From Combretum micranthum (Eukaryota > Streptophyta > Magnoliopsida > Myrtales > Combretaceae), in assembly GCA_024138025.1 (NCBI GenBank), contig JAMXBD010001363.1:248001-312000 (forward strand): a stretch of DNA of 64,000 bases, read 5' to 3'. A program made the position numbers and the translations under genes. The first letter of the stretch is position 1, and every line of letters begins with the position of its first letter. Below, in pieces: positions 22,421 through 34,700 of the stretch. Below the pieces are notes generated by a model. The model saw only the letters and a program-made list of their open reading frames with translations, was not told the DNA's origin and made no database searches.

Positions 22421-25130
22421 ATAATTAAGTCCAAACTTGACTATTCGACTAACATGTTTTAAAGCAAAGTTTTAATAATTTTTTCTGACCTCTTTTCCTC
22501 TGTGCTTCCCTTATCTCTCTCCCATGTTAATTAATTTGCTCATGCATTTCTCTCACTTCTGGTGTTCCAATGACTGTCTCCTTTATGTTTCCCTCTCTCC
22601 TTCATTTAAGCCTTCCCAAGTGGTCTCTCTTCCATTAACATTGTATTAACTTCCACTGCAATTGTGCTTACCCATGACCAATTGGAAAGTCATCAAAGCC
22701 ATCTCTTTTCATTTTATCATCTATCACTTTCCATTTCATTAGCATGTAACTTCCAAAAGTTTGAACATGGGACACATTCTATTACCTAACATCATGCTTC
22801 AGATTTGCATTTAGAAGAAGAAGGGTTTCGGTGGGCTTTTCCTTTACTCAAACAATCTTTGCAATTATTCACTCTAGAAACACACGATGAGTTTATGCAC
22901 TTTTCTATTTCTTAATGATGATATGATTTTTAACATTTTTGTCTTTTCAATTGCTTCTTCTTTGATCATTCTCTTTCTTATGCTTTTGTAACTGAATACA
23001 TCTGCTCTCCTCATTTTTCTCATCTAGGCTTTCTCTCTTCTTCTTCCAAGACTCCTAACAGTGGTGCTGGTCTCATATAAAACCAATCTTTTGGTGTCTT
23101 TAGTATTAAATAATATTTATTAATTGTTCAGTCTTATTAGATAGGGAAAAAAATCTATTTGGTCCACTTTCTTTTTAACCGCACAATTTTATTAACCATA
23201 CCACTTTGTTTTAGATGAATATGGTAGGTTCTATACAAAGAGTTTTGTCTCTCTCTCTCTCTCTTTCTCTCTCACTAAATGTTTTAATGTAGCACCATAT
23301 CACTTATGTGAAATATCATTGATGATGAGATACTATTTCATGAGTTTATGAAAGAGGGAGAGAGTGAAAAAAAATTGATGGTTATAGAGAATTGATTATT
23401 TGTGGAGTGATAACAATGAATGACCTTACCGGAAAAAAAAAAAAAAAAAAATTCCTTACCCAAAAGATAACAATGAATGTAGATAAGGATACGTGGTGGT
23501 GAAAGACTTGCTATTCTTTAAGCCACAATGATGAAATGACAGTGCCTTGCCATATGAATTGTAGCACCATTATTTTTTTTTCTTTTAACATGAGCAAAAT
23601 AATTGGTCTTTTATGAGGTAAATTGATGTTCTTTTGGGTTTTTTTTTTTTTTTTTTTGCATGTTTGGCTTTATATATTTGCAAGTAAATTTCCAAGGATG
23701 TATTATAAGGATAATGTAAAGTATTTGATAAATATGACCTTGTCAAGACTTCTCTTATCCGAATTGAATTTGTTAGAAATTGCAAAATTGGATTTTTAAG
23801 TAGTTTAATTTTTAAACCTTTTATCATCATTCCTCTTACATATATATACATATATGTATTCTCTCGGGCCTACAATATGTTTGTATAAATTTTGGAAACC
23901 TTCATTTATATGACTTGGAAATATTCTACTTCTCTTCTTTTGTTTTCACATGTACTAGTTTGTTTCAATAGTTATGGAGCTAGAGCCTAAGCTAAAGGGG
24001 AGGGGTGGAAAGCAAAAAGGTCTTTGCAAGGGATTGTTAAAATTGTAATGTTGGAGTAATGCAAGTGACAAAGAGGAGAAAGGTGTCGAAAGGAAAGTGA
24101 AAGGCACGAAGATGATATTGATTTTATGTTTGTATAAATTTTCAACTTTTTCTAGCTTTAGAGATTTTGGGGTTTTTTTTTTATTAATTTATTGCATTGT
24201 TATTTTCTACAATTATATATGGAATCACTTTTAGTGTGAGCATTGTATTGTAATGTGCATGTGTTGAAGATAAAATATATGAGCATTGTATTGTAATGTG
24301 CATGTGTTGAAGATAAAATATATGAGCATTGTATTATATTAATTGTATTTTAGTAAGTTTTTGAAAGGAATGTCAATTCATGTAATGTAACTGTATCAAA
24401 ACCAATAAGTATTATTGTAACATGATATGATAATGTCATCTCTTTCATCTTTATCTAAACTTTGGCTAATAGTTTTATGTGAATCTGTCATATGCTAATT
24501 CAAATAATACAAGTATTAAAAATTTTATTTACAATCAATATGTCTTTTATCTAATGAGACTTTTCTTACTCTTAAAAGCCCAACTTTGCTAATTGAATGT
24601 ATAATATATGATGTCCTAATTTTAATAATATATGCATTAACTTAATCTTTCATATGCTTTATTTGGTGGGGTTTCGTATGGTATTTTTAGGTCATACCCA
24701 AATGCATCTAATTTTTTATAAATATTTTTATCATATGTGCAAAATCTAGATGAAATATTCACTTTTTAAATGAAAATATTAATTGAGCCTTTTTTTAATA
24801 TGCTTTTGTTATTAATTACTTTTAATTTGGGATTTAGTTTTGAATAGATTCATATTACAAAAATTAATGAATATGATGTAATAATTTCAACTTTTTTTAA
24901 GAAAGCTCTTAATATTAACCTAAAATTAATATCTACAAAATATAAAAAGTAATATCGTATAATTTTATTTTATTTTTACACACATAATACGGATGCATTG
25001 TCTGCTAATATATAATTAATACCAAAACACCCTATTTGAACGGGTTGGTAAAATAATTATATTTTACAATAATAATTATTTTAAAAAAAAAGTACCAAAA
25101 GAAACGACAACATGCACATGCAAAAATCAT
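22421..25130. other. AT-rich intergenic stretch with microsatellites, no gene supported
   Basis: Contains a (CT)n run near 23249-23270, A- and T-homopolymers near 23432 and 23640, and the 43-bp tandem repeat listed separately. A purine-rich stretch near 23980-24110 has no long open frame. No RNA gene recognised. Confidence 0.5.
24237..24336. repeat. 43-bp tandem repeat, about 2.3 copies
   Basis: TGAGCATTGTATTGTAATGT begins at 24237 and 24280, and a partial unit begins at 24323. The two full units are almost identical, so the expansion looks recent. Confidence 0.9.
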
Positions 25131-25139
25131 GACCTAAAT

Positions 25140-25560
25140 ACCCGTTATCATTTAAATCTCCGAAAGTAGTGTGACGTCATCCCAAAAGGCTCGGCTCTGC
25201 TCCTATTGGCCTAAAAAGGAATGAAACCGATGTCGCCAAATAACAGTTGTTAATTTTCTCCATCCTATTCTCCATCAACCCGAGGCATAAAACCAATATA
25301 AGTATATTACGACTGATGGTGAGAGGAGCTCCATTTTTTATTTTTTAAAAGACAAAAGCAACAAGGGGTCCCAGAATCCAGCTTGACGTAATCGGTCAAC
25401 CATGTGCGTCTTGACAGTCCACGATCAGGAAGTAAAATAGCAAATATAGAAAGAGCCAGATGCCACGTACCGTCGCGCCCGCCACACGCAATGTCCTGGT
25501 AACCACTCGGAGTAGACCCAGATCCGACCAACTACAAACCAAACCACTAAAATGTGGAAC
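25140..25560. promoter_or_regulatory. GC-richer island with bZIP-like sites (tentative)
   Basis: Against an AT-rich background this stretch carries TGACGTCA at 25172-25179, an ATTGG box near 25204, TGACGTAA at 25384-25391, GCCACGTACC near 25464 and CGTCGCGCCCGCC. These resemble plant promoter or first-exon sequence, but no gene with recognisable coding adjoins it. Orientation unknown. It lies downstream of CAP, about 0.9 kb past its stop codon. Confidence 0.25.
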
Positions 25561-25587
25561 AAAGGCTGCAATTCACACGGCACCTCA

Positions 25588-25722
25588 TAACTTGCACTGT
25601 ATGGATTATCAGATTTTTATCCACGTTTATTAGTGAAACTGTCAATTTTTTATCGATATCATATTTCTATCGGTTTAGTATTTGATCGGTTTAAAAACGA
25701 TACCAAGACGACAATTCAAACA
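25588..25722 (+). mobile_element. MITE family 2, short copy
   Basis: TGTATGGATTATCAGATTTT...CAATTCAAACAGGTCC shares its middle (AACTGTCAATTTTTTATCGATAT) and its end with 39268-39462. The copy here is shorter in the middle. Confidence 0.5.
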
Positions 25723-26435
25723 GGTCCAATCAGCATCAGCTTATTGACACATGCACATTACGTTTGAACGTTACAGAAGCGCCATTTACAATTACTGATC
25801 TCCATACGAGGACCAACTTAAGGAATCTTAAGAATTGTACAGTACCGTACAGATCGTTAAAATGGGATACGAGGCTCAGAAGATCATTTTAAAACATTCA
25901 TCAAGTCCAGTCCACCTTATACGGGAACCCATATTAATGGTCTCGCTGTCCTATGTACAGAACCCAAATATCATATGCCAACAGATCCATAAAGAATGCA
26001 CCTAAATATAGCGTCCCTCTTCACCACTACCATCTTATAAGTGCCAAGTACAAACGGAACATCGATTTTTGGTGATTTGAAAGAAGCAAGAGGCAAATGT
26101 CATGCTAAAAAAAAACATTAACTCATCCACGACAAAATAAAATATTACAGGAAAAATATTGTTATACAACAGGACACGACCAATGCCCATCCCCAAAAGA
26201 AAAAAGGGGGGCAAAGAAAAGAAACCGATCTGTTTCTCAGTAACTTGCTCTTTTGTTTTAATTACCAGACAGAATAGCATAAGCAAAGAGCATATTCCCA
26301 TGAATTTGTAAAAATTCTCACAACAAACGAATAAAAGAAAATAATAAAAAAATAGAAACACCATGAATCCCCGACGAAAATGAATAAGTTAAAATCTAAG
26401 GAGGCACAAGAGGAATATAGCTGAATATAGCCAGA

Positions 26436-29400
26436 TTACCCTCCAGAGTGGGAGACTGAACTAGTCACAAATTGCCCATCTTTGAATTCATGGACATACT
26501 GCTGTGGTAAAGCATGCTCCACCTACAAATAGAGGACAGGATTAGGTTATCTGCAGTAAATTAAAAACAGCACTTTGGTGTCACCCCTTTTCCCTGATTT
26601 ATTATTCCTAAGCTCTGGATTACTTGAAAAGAACAAAATCGATCAACAGGACAGACAACTAGTAAAAACAAATATATTGAACCCACAAGCATATATTGGC
26701 ACAAACAAATCCAACACATCAGCATTATCTGATTTACTTTCTGCCATAACATTACAAGGATAAGCACTTTGACAGAAAATGTATGCAAAAGTCAGCACAG
26801 AATCTCAACAAAAATACGACAACACATAGTCAGTCAATGTTGAAACACCAGCAAAGTGCCCTTTCTCCTCAGACAATTTTTCAAATAATGATAATAATAA
26901 TAAAGAAAAAGAATGAGGAAGAAGACAAATACAGGCTCCAACAACCAACTAATCAGTTTGCATGTTGAGAGCTGATGCTGGGTGCCAGCATCAATAAACA
27001 ATAAGAAGCGGATGATGTCTAAGCTCAAAATCCAACCATTAATATGACCAAAAGAAATTGAACATACTAAGACATAACCTGGTTGTACACTAATATATAA
27101 GTGAATTTGGATATTTAATTTTGACCATTAATGCCTATATGCAAGAAAAGAGAAAAAGTAAATCAATAAATAAACAAACTGTGTAATCTCACTGACGCTG
27201 TACACCAACACATCCCAAATCACTCTATTGGTGGATTTGATCCACTACATCCCCACTTTTAATTGGCAATATCATTAAGACAGAATCATTTGTTAGTCTA
27301 CAAATTAGTTTGATTGTAAAACTTCCTCCAATTCTAATAGCACCAGCAAACATGGTAGCAATTAGTCCATTTGAAAGGAAAAAGCCATTGTATAACCCAG
27401 CAGACATGATGCAGTGCTACAATTTGTCAGCCATGTTCACTAATGAATAGATCATTGGTCTTCTGTCACACTCTCCTAACCTTTAAAAAAAAAAAAAAAA
27501 AAAAAACTGCAAAGGTAATGTTAGTTCACATTTTCCAAAACAATGTCACCTTGTTTAATTGTATTGCTAAAGAAGATTCAATGCCATCCACCAGAATACA
27601 GAATTTACATGATATGATGGAAGAATGGCAATTGGGTTTAGTTTGATTTCGCTTTAAGCTCTACAGCAACCTCTGGCAATAATACGACAGGTAATTTTAC
27701 TATACATCATCAACACCAAATCCATTATTAAGTTAAAAATTATGAGAAACAAAATAATTCTGCCTGTATTGCCCACTCTCTCCAAAGAGATAAAGCATGC
27801 CATGAAGACGAACTACAGATCATATCCATGTGTGTGTAGGCGATACACTAATATTTAGCTGAGAACACCTCACAAGGGTACATCAGAAAATATTTCTCCG
27901 TGCTCATATGAAAAGGACAAGATAAAACAAACTTCAGGCATTGAGAAAGTCAGCGAAAAAAGACACATACCAAGTCACCACTGGGTTCGGCACCAGGCAC
28001 CAAAACATTAATTTCACTTGACTTAGCAGTTGTAATTGATGCATGCAAGGAATCTTTGCTTAAATACAATTGGCAGCCACTAGTGTTATCAACAGATATT
28101 GTTGGTGCAGATCCCTAGAAATGCCCAAGAAAAATTAGAGAGGAGGGGAAAAAATAAAACTAGAGTAGAGAGGATAGGATTATGATTAAGATAATCTTAG
28201 TTTCCTTACATTGAAAAACATTATGGCTGCAAATACTATGAAATAAGCAATTTATCGATACATGTCTAGCACCTACCTGACATTGAACCTCAACACCGTT
28301 ACAATTAACAATCTCACAAGCAGCCACAACATCCTGCGAGTTCAATAAACAGAACAAACTTTAAGCTACGTTCATATACATCAAATCCAAGCAATAACAA
28401 AATTACATACTAACCATAAATACAACTCCCATCTTGGTGCACTTGTCAATAGTTATGTTGTTGACTTTCCCTGCAAGTTGCTTGAATTATTACTGAGTAT
28501 ATAAATCTATCTAAAAGCACTACTGAGGAAAAATATTATCCGAGGTTTTGCCAAGCCCAGGTAAATGCACTTTGTCATAATGATTTAGGGTGTGATAGAA
28601 GAGGCCAGAAGATACCCTGAATTTGCAAGACAGAATCTTTACAACCAAAGATGTAGACAGACTGTTTTGCATCACACTCATCAATAACCAAGTTTTTCTT
28701 TCCAATCTGATTTTCAACAGCCCATCTGCAGATAAATCAGAAAATTAATCATTCGGCCATCCCTCAATGGGAAAATTTTTTCCTCCAATTTTCTTTTTGT
28801 TTTGGAAAGGGGGTAGTTGCTGGGGTTGGAAACAATGGGAAAAGAATATATTACTTACTTACGACCCATTTGTAGCTCCAACTTGGGGGCCTGCTTTTGA
28901 AAAAGATGGCGAAGCAGCGCGATGCTCCTTTTCACTGGCAGCACGACCCCAGATCTGTCTGCACGGTTCTTTGTCTTCATATCATCTGTGACCTTTCTAA
29001 GGCCTATGAGGAAGAGTGTCACATTGCTGTTTTGTAACATGAATCAACTTTAACACAAGAATAGAAAGATATTATTACCACCAGTGACGCCTCCAGAACT
29101 AATTTCCTGGAATACAGCAGACATTCCTTGCTTTGGCTTTGAAGACGGAGCTTGAGAAGGTTCAGAACTAAAAAGTGAAGCTGGTGGAGGAGGTGGGGGC
29201 CCAGGAGCACTTTTTGCTGGAGCTTTGCTAGTAACAGCAGTAGTTGTAGCTGTCGTGCTCCAAACTGGACCCAAAGGGTAATGACTTTTCACATAATCGC
29301 GCAATCCTGGTAGATAGAGTTCCTTCAGGGCTTTGGCCCACTCCACATGATTCGGGTCTTTATTTCTGTATTCTACCAATACCTGCGATGATAATGCAAG

Positions 29401-30997
29401 ATTCAGTTCTAAGGAATGAATTTAGGTAAGCAAGGCTATTTAATAAGATGCAGATTGCAAAAGAACATGTAGACCCCCTACTGCCAAAGTAAGAATAGGT
29501 CGGTGAAGGGGAAAAAAGAAATGAATAAAATAAAATCCCAATTACAATGCTTCTCCTTTATCCCCCAGGGAAAAACAACTTAATATGACTGTGGGGCAAG
29601 TGTGCATAAAAAATTATAGCAACAAGGTCATGCAAGAGAAGCGGCTATAAAAGCCCAGAATGTGCCACAACACAATCAAATTGCACAAGTTCCGCCTGTG
29701 TGGCCTTACCTTATTATTGTAAAATTCAGCCATTTGCCAACTTTCTTCAACATGTGCAATTGGCATGCTCATACCTTGAAGAAAAGACAGCGTAAGATGA
29801 AAATTAGGAATGACCAAAAGTTACACAAATTATTAAAAGAAGGTACATGACGTTTCACACACCACAATCCTTGCCAGTGTATGCAATCCATGCCAATGCT
29901 GAGAGACTATCTGCAACAGTCTTCAAATGGTTAAAGAAATCAGATCGCCGTCCTTCAGTCATTGCAGTTGCCTTCATGATCACTTCATTAAGTGGCTTAA
30001 GAAACTCTGCCAAGCCAGCAAGATCGGGTTTCTGCGCAATTAGACCAGCAAATTAGCATATTCCGTATACCTGCTACATACTTGAGTCCAAAGGGATAGT
30101 CACAGTCACTTCCACAATTATTTGGCACTCATTCATAAACAAATGAAATTGATCCACCTATAACAGAAAACATCTTATGCCAACAATTGCTTCAATAACC
30201 TCCAACAACCACTCCCTTGTAATTTAAGACCAACAAAAAGAAACTATAATAATCTAGTCTAACTGTCAGTTAAATACTAACAACAATTTTCTAATTAATT
30301 ACAGAATGTTAATGAATGGCTATAAACCAGATACTAAACATTACTGATTTTACTCGCGACCTTCAATAATCCACAGATTATATCCGTAGTTATCTAATTA
30401 ATCTGACTTCCAAAAAAATCCCAACACACATCGCAATATTATTCCTAATTCCCAATATGTGTTCGAATGATGACAAAACAAGACATTAACCAACACCATT
30501 CTCCCCGAAAAGAATTTGAAAAAAATGGCGGAAACAATCTACCGCATTCTTACACCATCGAGGACATTAACTAATTAATTAATCAAATATATGAATTAAA
30601 TGACTCCCACTACAACAATCAAAAAATCAATTAAGTATGCGAATACACCTCCAGAAGTTAAGAAATAATCAAAATCAAAACACAAAAAAAAAAAGAAGAA
30701 AGAAAAAAAACATGCCTTAGATTGCTTGATTTTGATAAGGAGCTCCTTTTGTACGCTAAAAGCTTCTTGAAGAAGTTTCGTAACATCCAAAACCTGTCCT
30801 CCAATCTTCTCCGCAGCACTCAAAACCTTACCTACATAATCCGCCATCAGATCATCAAACGCTATTATCGCCGGATCCGCAGCCGCGGCCGAATCCGCAT
30901 CTCCGCCAACATCCGCAGCCGAAACACCTCTTCCGGCAGAAATCTTCTCCAGCCGCGAAACCGCAGCCTCCAACCGCTCTATCAGCTTCTCCTCCAT
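26436..30997 (-). CDS. CAP1: Cyclase-associated protein (CAP/Srv2-type), ten exons
   Basis: Spliced minus-strand gene for a 472-residue protein; plant CAP proteins are about this long. Coding exons run 30716-30997, 29863-30031, 29710-29774, 29079-29382, 28859-29003, 28616-28725, 28415-28470, 28277-28333, 27971-28114 and 26436-26522 (stop included). All junctions keep frame and all introns are GT-AG except intron 1 (GC-AG). Visible domains: an N-terminal RLExxxxRLE coiled-coil motif (residues 8-17), a helical N-CAP domain (about 45-210, with the block [16 protein letters not shown]), a six-proline run (234-239), a WH2-like segment ending LRKV (about 259-278), and a C-terminal CARP beta-helix domain (about 315-472). 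CAP binds ADP-actin and cofilin-actin and promotes actin monomer recycling in the cytosol (known for the family). The start is the ATG opening [12 protein letters not shown], which matches the conserved plant N-terminus. Oddity: residues about 295-312 are read in a shifted frame relative to family expectation (see findings). Confidence 0.96.
26523..27970 (-). other. CAP intron 9, unusually long last intron
   Basis: At 1448 bases this last intron is far longer than the others (75-684). The boundaries GT...TAG join GDL to VEHALPQQY in frame. It contains an A-run at about 27485-27506 and no recognisable gene. No transposon ends were identified inside it. Confidence 0.85.
30032..30715 (-). other. 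CAP intron 1 with a GC-AG boundary
   Basis: Exon 1 ends with the codons for KQSK. The sense sequence across the boundary is AAG|GCATGT, and exon 2 opens after GCGCAG with codons for [10 protein letters not shown]. Joining there gives the conserved family reading KQxxKPDLAG. The GT four bases further on would give an immediate in-frame stop when joined to the same acceptor. GC donors are a known minor class of U2 introns. The intron is 684 bases long and A/T-rich. Confidence 0.8.
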
Positions 30998-31059
30998 AAA
31001 GAAGAATGTTTATCTCTCTCTTTCTCTGCCTGAAGCTCAGATCTCTGTAGAATTCGTTA

Positions 31060-31100
31060 CTAAATTCCCTCTCCCAACGTTTGTATGTGTATATATATGA
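31060..31100 (-). promoter_or_regulatory. Likely core promoter of CAP (TATA box)
   Basis: A TATATATA run lies at about 31090-31098, roughly 95 bases upstream of the CAP ATG on the sense strand. The leader between them is purine-rich (GAGAAAGAGAGAGA just before the start), a common plant 5'UTR composition. The transcription start is inferred near 31060-31065; no transcript evidence is available here. Confidence 0.55.
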
Positions 31101-31614
31101 GTGTATAGGTTTTAGTGTGTATCTTTCTCTCTTTTTAGGAATAAATGATCTGTAGGAGAAGAATAAATGCTTTAATGGTTTTATGTGGTGGTGGTGGTGG
31201 TGGTGAATGGAGATGGTGGTTATGGTTGGATTGCTTTGATATGTTTTGAAATTAAAAGACAGGATGTTCCTTTTCGTGCTCACTGTTTTTCTTTTTTTTT
31301 TTTATTATTTTTTTTTTCGGTTGGAATATTTTTGGACGCCGAAAGCAAATAGCGGTTGTTTAAAGCGGACATAATTACACGTCTTTGTCAAGCGGGGTAA
31401 TGGTGGATGTGTCGGGAGAAATGCTACTTTGTTTGTGAATTGTCTAATTAGACCTTTTATTTTTTATTTTTTCCTAAAAGTTTAATTTGGATTAGGTTAA
31501 TGAAAAGGGGTCATGGGAATTGTTCCATTGATTTGGTTAGTAGAGTTAATTGGGTCTATTATAAATATAATTGGGTCTTCAAAATTATAATAGTTTAGTA
31601 GAAAAATTTTATGA

Positions 31615-31785
31615 TTTCGTTGTTAATTTTAATGGAACTGATCCCATCACTGTCCAATGGCTCACATCATATTCAATCGTGATCGAATCACTAAAATAGT
31701 GAATATTCAATTTATTATATTTATTTTAACAATTAGATTAATAACAAAACAGTCATATTAATGAGACCGTAGAAGCTCCTTAGTT
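31615..31785 (+). mobile_element. Dispersed AT-rich repeat, family III copy 2
   Basis: GTGATCGAATCACTAAAATA followed by an AT-rich core and GACCGTAGAAGCTCC, the same order as in 16070-16232. It lies about 0.6 kb upstream of the CAP start. Confidence 0.6.
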
Positions 31786-31799
31786 TAATAGGTATTGGT

Positions 31800-34700
31800 A
31801 TCGTAGAATTTAACCATCCTAATAATTAAATTATTAAGGCATAGAAGGTAATGAGTAGATGGAAGAGCAAAATATTAGCAAAGTGTTAATAGATGATTTA
31901 TGGGTGACAAGTTAAGTGGTTTTCATAAGGGGGACTTGTAAGCATTTACATAAAATGAAGATGTATTATAAAGATCGTGAACCGCATGACAATTATTAAT
32001 CAAGTGGATACCGAACCACCAAACCACTTCCAAAGATTCTTAGAGAGCTGTCAAATTTGGAACTAAGCGACTCAAGTGACTAGACATAAACAAACTATAG
32101 TTGAGTAGATAAAGTGATTTAATAGGTCTGGTCGGTCTCAATATTGCGATTTGAATTTACCTCAAAGGTTGACACATGGACTATTGAATCGGTTCCTATT
32201 TTAAGCAAGCCAAGCTGAGATAGAGGGACCTCCTGAATTTACTCACTAAGATAACTAGGATTTAATTTTCCAAATCATTTATATTAACTTTTTATAAGTA
32301 TTCCAGCGGTTATATAGTAAATGTTACCAAAGTTATATAATTTATTTATGGTATAGTTGCAATTAAGGTACTTGCAATGATTATTTGAAAGAAGCTATCA
32401 CTTAGACTTCTGGGCTAGATCAAGACCCAATATGTAATCGCTTTAGATTAGGGTTAGGCAGGTTTTGAACCATGGACCCACCAAGTCCGCCCTAGCCTTT
32501 TTTTTTTTTTTTTTGCCAAATAAATTAGTAAACAATATCTTCTCATCCAAATAAAAAAAAATCAAAACTTATAACAAAAATTATACCAAAAAAATTAATC
32601 TTTAATGCATTGTCAAATAAATTATTAATGTTACGCCTCTGAAGATATCCTAGTTGCATTGTATTGTAAATAGAATTGATTATTGTATAATACAATTAGA
32701 TACTCTAAGAGATGTACCTATAAAATAGGATTTTTTAGGTTGCTTGATAAGCAATGATGTATATAAATAAGTTATACTATAACAGAGAAAATAAACTACA
32801 TGTAAAGATTAAAAAATAGTTATTACAAACTGGTTAGCAAACTTAAAGACTAATAACATAATATGAAGATAAAATTACTACTGCAGCAGTTCTATAACTC
32901 TTCTGCCCATTCCCATTCCCTTCTAGCTTTATATCTTTACCGGCTCAAGTCTCCAAGATGGTACTAACCAAGGCCGTAGGAAAACCCTGAAAAATCTGTA
33001 GAAGTATGAGCATATCTACAGCTTAGTGAAGTAACCATCACGTATTACATATTAAGCATATCAGACAAGTTTATTAACAAGCAAGTGCAATGTATCATTC
33101 AAACATATACTCAAATACAAGTTAGGATAAACCAGAATCTAAACAGGATGTACATTTACACCCTCTCATCAGGGTTGAAGAAACCAAGTCAAGGAATACA
33201 TCCTTATGATCCACTGCCTAGGAGAAACTAAGAACACCAGGAATATCAACAAATCTCACATTATTTATCAGCTTATTTATATGTATTTTCAGCACTCAAT
33301 TCCCTTTAGAACTTAGAAACTCCATTAAGTATTAGTCATTTCATGTCGATACCACAAGCAATGTTCCTTCTTTTACCGGTTAGTTCCCGGAGAACCGAAC
33401 AAAACAAATATAATCTTGCATGCAACTAGGAACCTTTCATTTAGAAAAACTAAGCATTATTAGAAAACCAAAACACTAACATGTAATAAGCTACCACGTC
33501 TTTTATGTAATATATGCAAATCATGTAATGCATGATCTTTAAATTTAGTGGCCTTGTATTTTTTAAGTCAATTTTCTAGCTATCAAACAATTCATAGACA
33601 ATATCCAACATGCTTTTAACAATTTTTCACAAACAATCCCATTATCACTTTGAATAAGCATATTCTTAACATCCACTTCAAACACCACTCAACAAGCAAT
33701 ATTCCTAACCCTACATGCATCATAAGCTCATTCAGTTTATTTATTACAGATGCAACTAATATTATATTCACAAATAATGTAATAGATCAGAGTTACTCAC
33801 CCGCTTATGATGATTAATTGTAATAATCCTCTGACAAATCTGTAATTTGATCTGATTCACCTAATAGATGGATAAAATATTCACTAATCATATAATTAAC
33901 TATGTAGATAATTGCTAATGAGTGCGTAGGTGTCCTAAAATCAATTTTTTATTCTTTTTAAACTGTTTTATCATTTCTAATTGAATTTGGCTTATAAATA
34001 GTCATTTTGAAGCCCATAAAAAAATATATTTATAAAATTCGGCTAAATGAATTATTCTTATAAAAAGTTATTTAAATAATTCCGAATACATGTTTTTAGG
34101 GCATAATGTTTAACTAAATCTATATTACTCAATTCAACTTTGATTTTTATGTATAAATAGGTATTGGAAAACTTATTTTGTGTATTATATGCTAGCTACT
34201 CAATTTATTTACTTTACGATTTTTTCATGTATTATTTTATTTAATAATTTTTTTATTAAGCTCTTATTAATTATATAGTTCCTTTAATGTAGTGATTTTA
34301 GGATAGTTAATTTTATTATTACTTATTTTCATTTTGCTTATCTTAATTCTAAGCTATACTTATTTTTAAAGTGATTTCACTATTCTAAAAATTTTTTATA
34401 ATTTAACTAGTTCATTTATGCCTACTTTGATAGTATGTTTTCTATTATTGTTTACTTCGTTTGTCAAATTTATCTATTTATGTAGAAAAAAATTTATATT
34501 ATTTATGGGGTCATATCTATAATCTAATTACTAAAATTGCTTCTCAAATGAGTATATGAATTCATTTTTTTGTATTTTAAATTATAGGTTGTTCCTATAA
34601 TTCTATTTTTACTCGAAATTTTAGGGTTAGTTCCTTAGGATTATTCTAGCCTATTCAAATCTTGTATTTCTATTATCATTCTTTTAGAATGCCTAAATGG

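Noticed and set aside
22500..23110. Possible microRNA precursor in a CT-rich stretch
   Set aside because: No match to conserved plant miRNA sequences that I recognise, and no clear long hairpin.
26035..26364. 109-codon minus-strand open frame just past the CAP stop
   Set aside because: It lies in the probable CAP 3'UTR, and its F/L/Y-rich translation reflects AT-rich sequence rather than a protein.
30855..31283. 142-codon minus-strand open frame over the CAP start
   Set aside because: It overlaps exon 1 in another frame and includes the promoter and a CCA/CAC microsatellite; the CAP frame is the conserved one.
32395..32520. tRNA- or SINE-like phrase ending in a T run
   Set aside because: I could not fold acceptor or anticodon arms, and the B-box match is weak.
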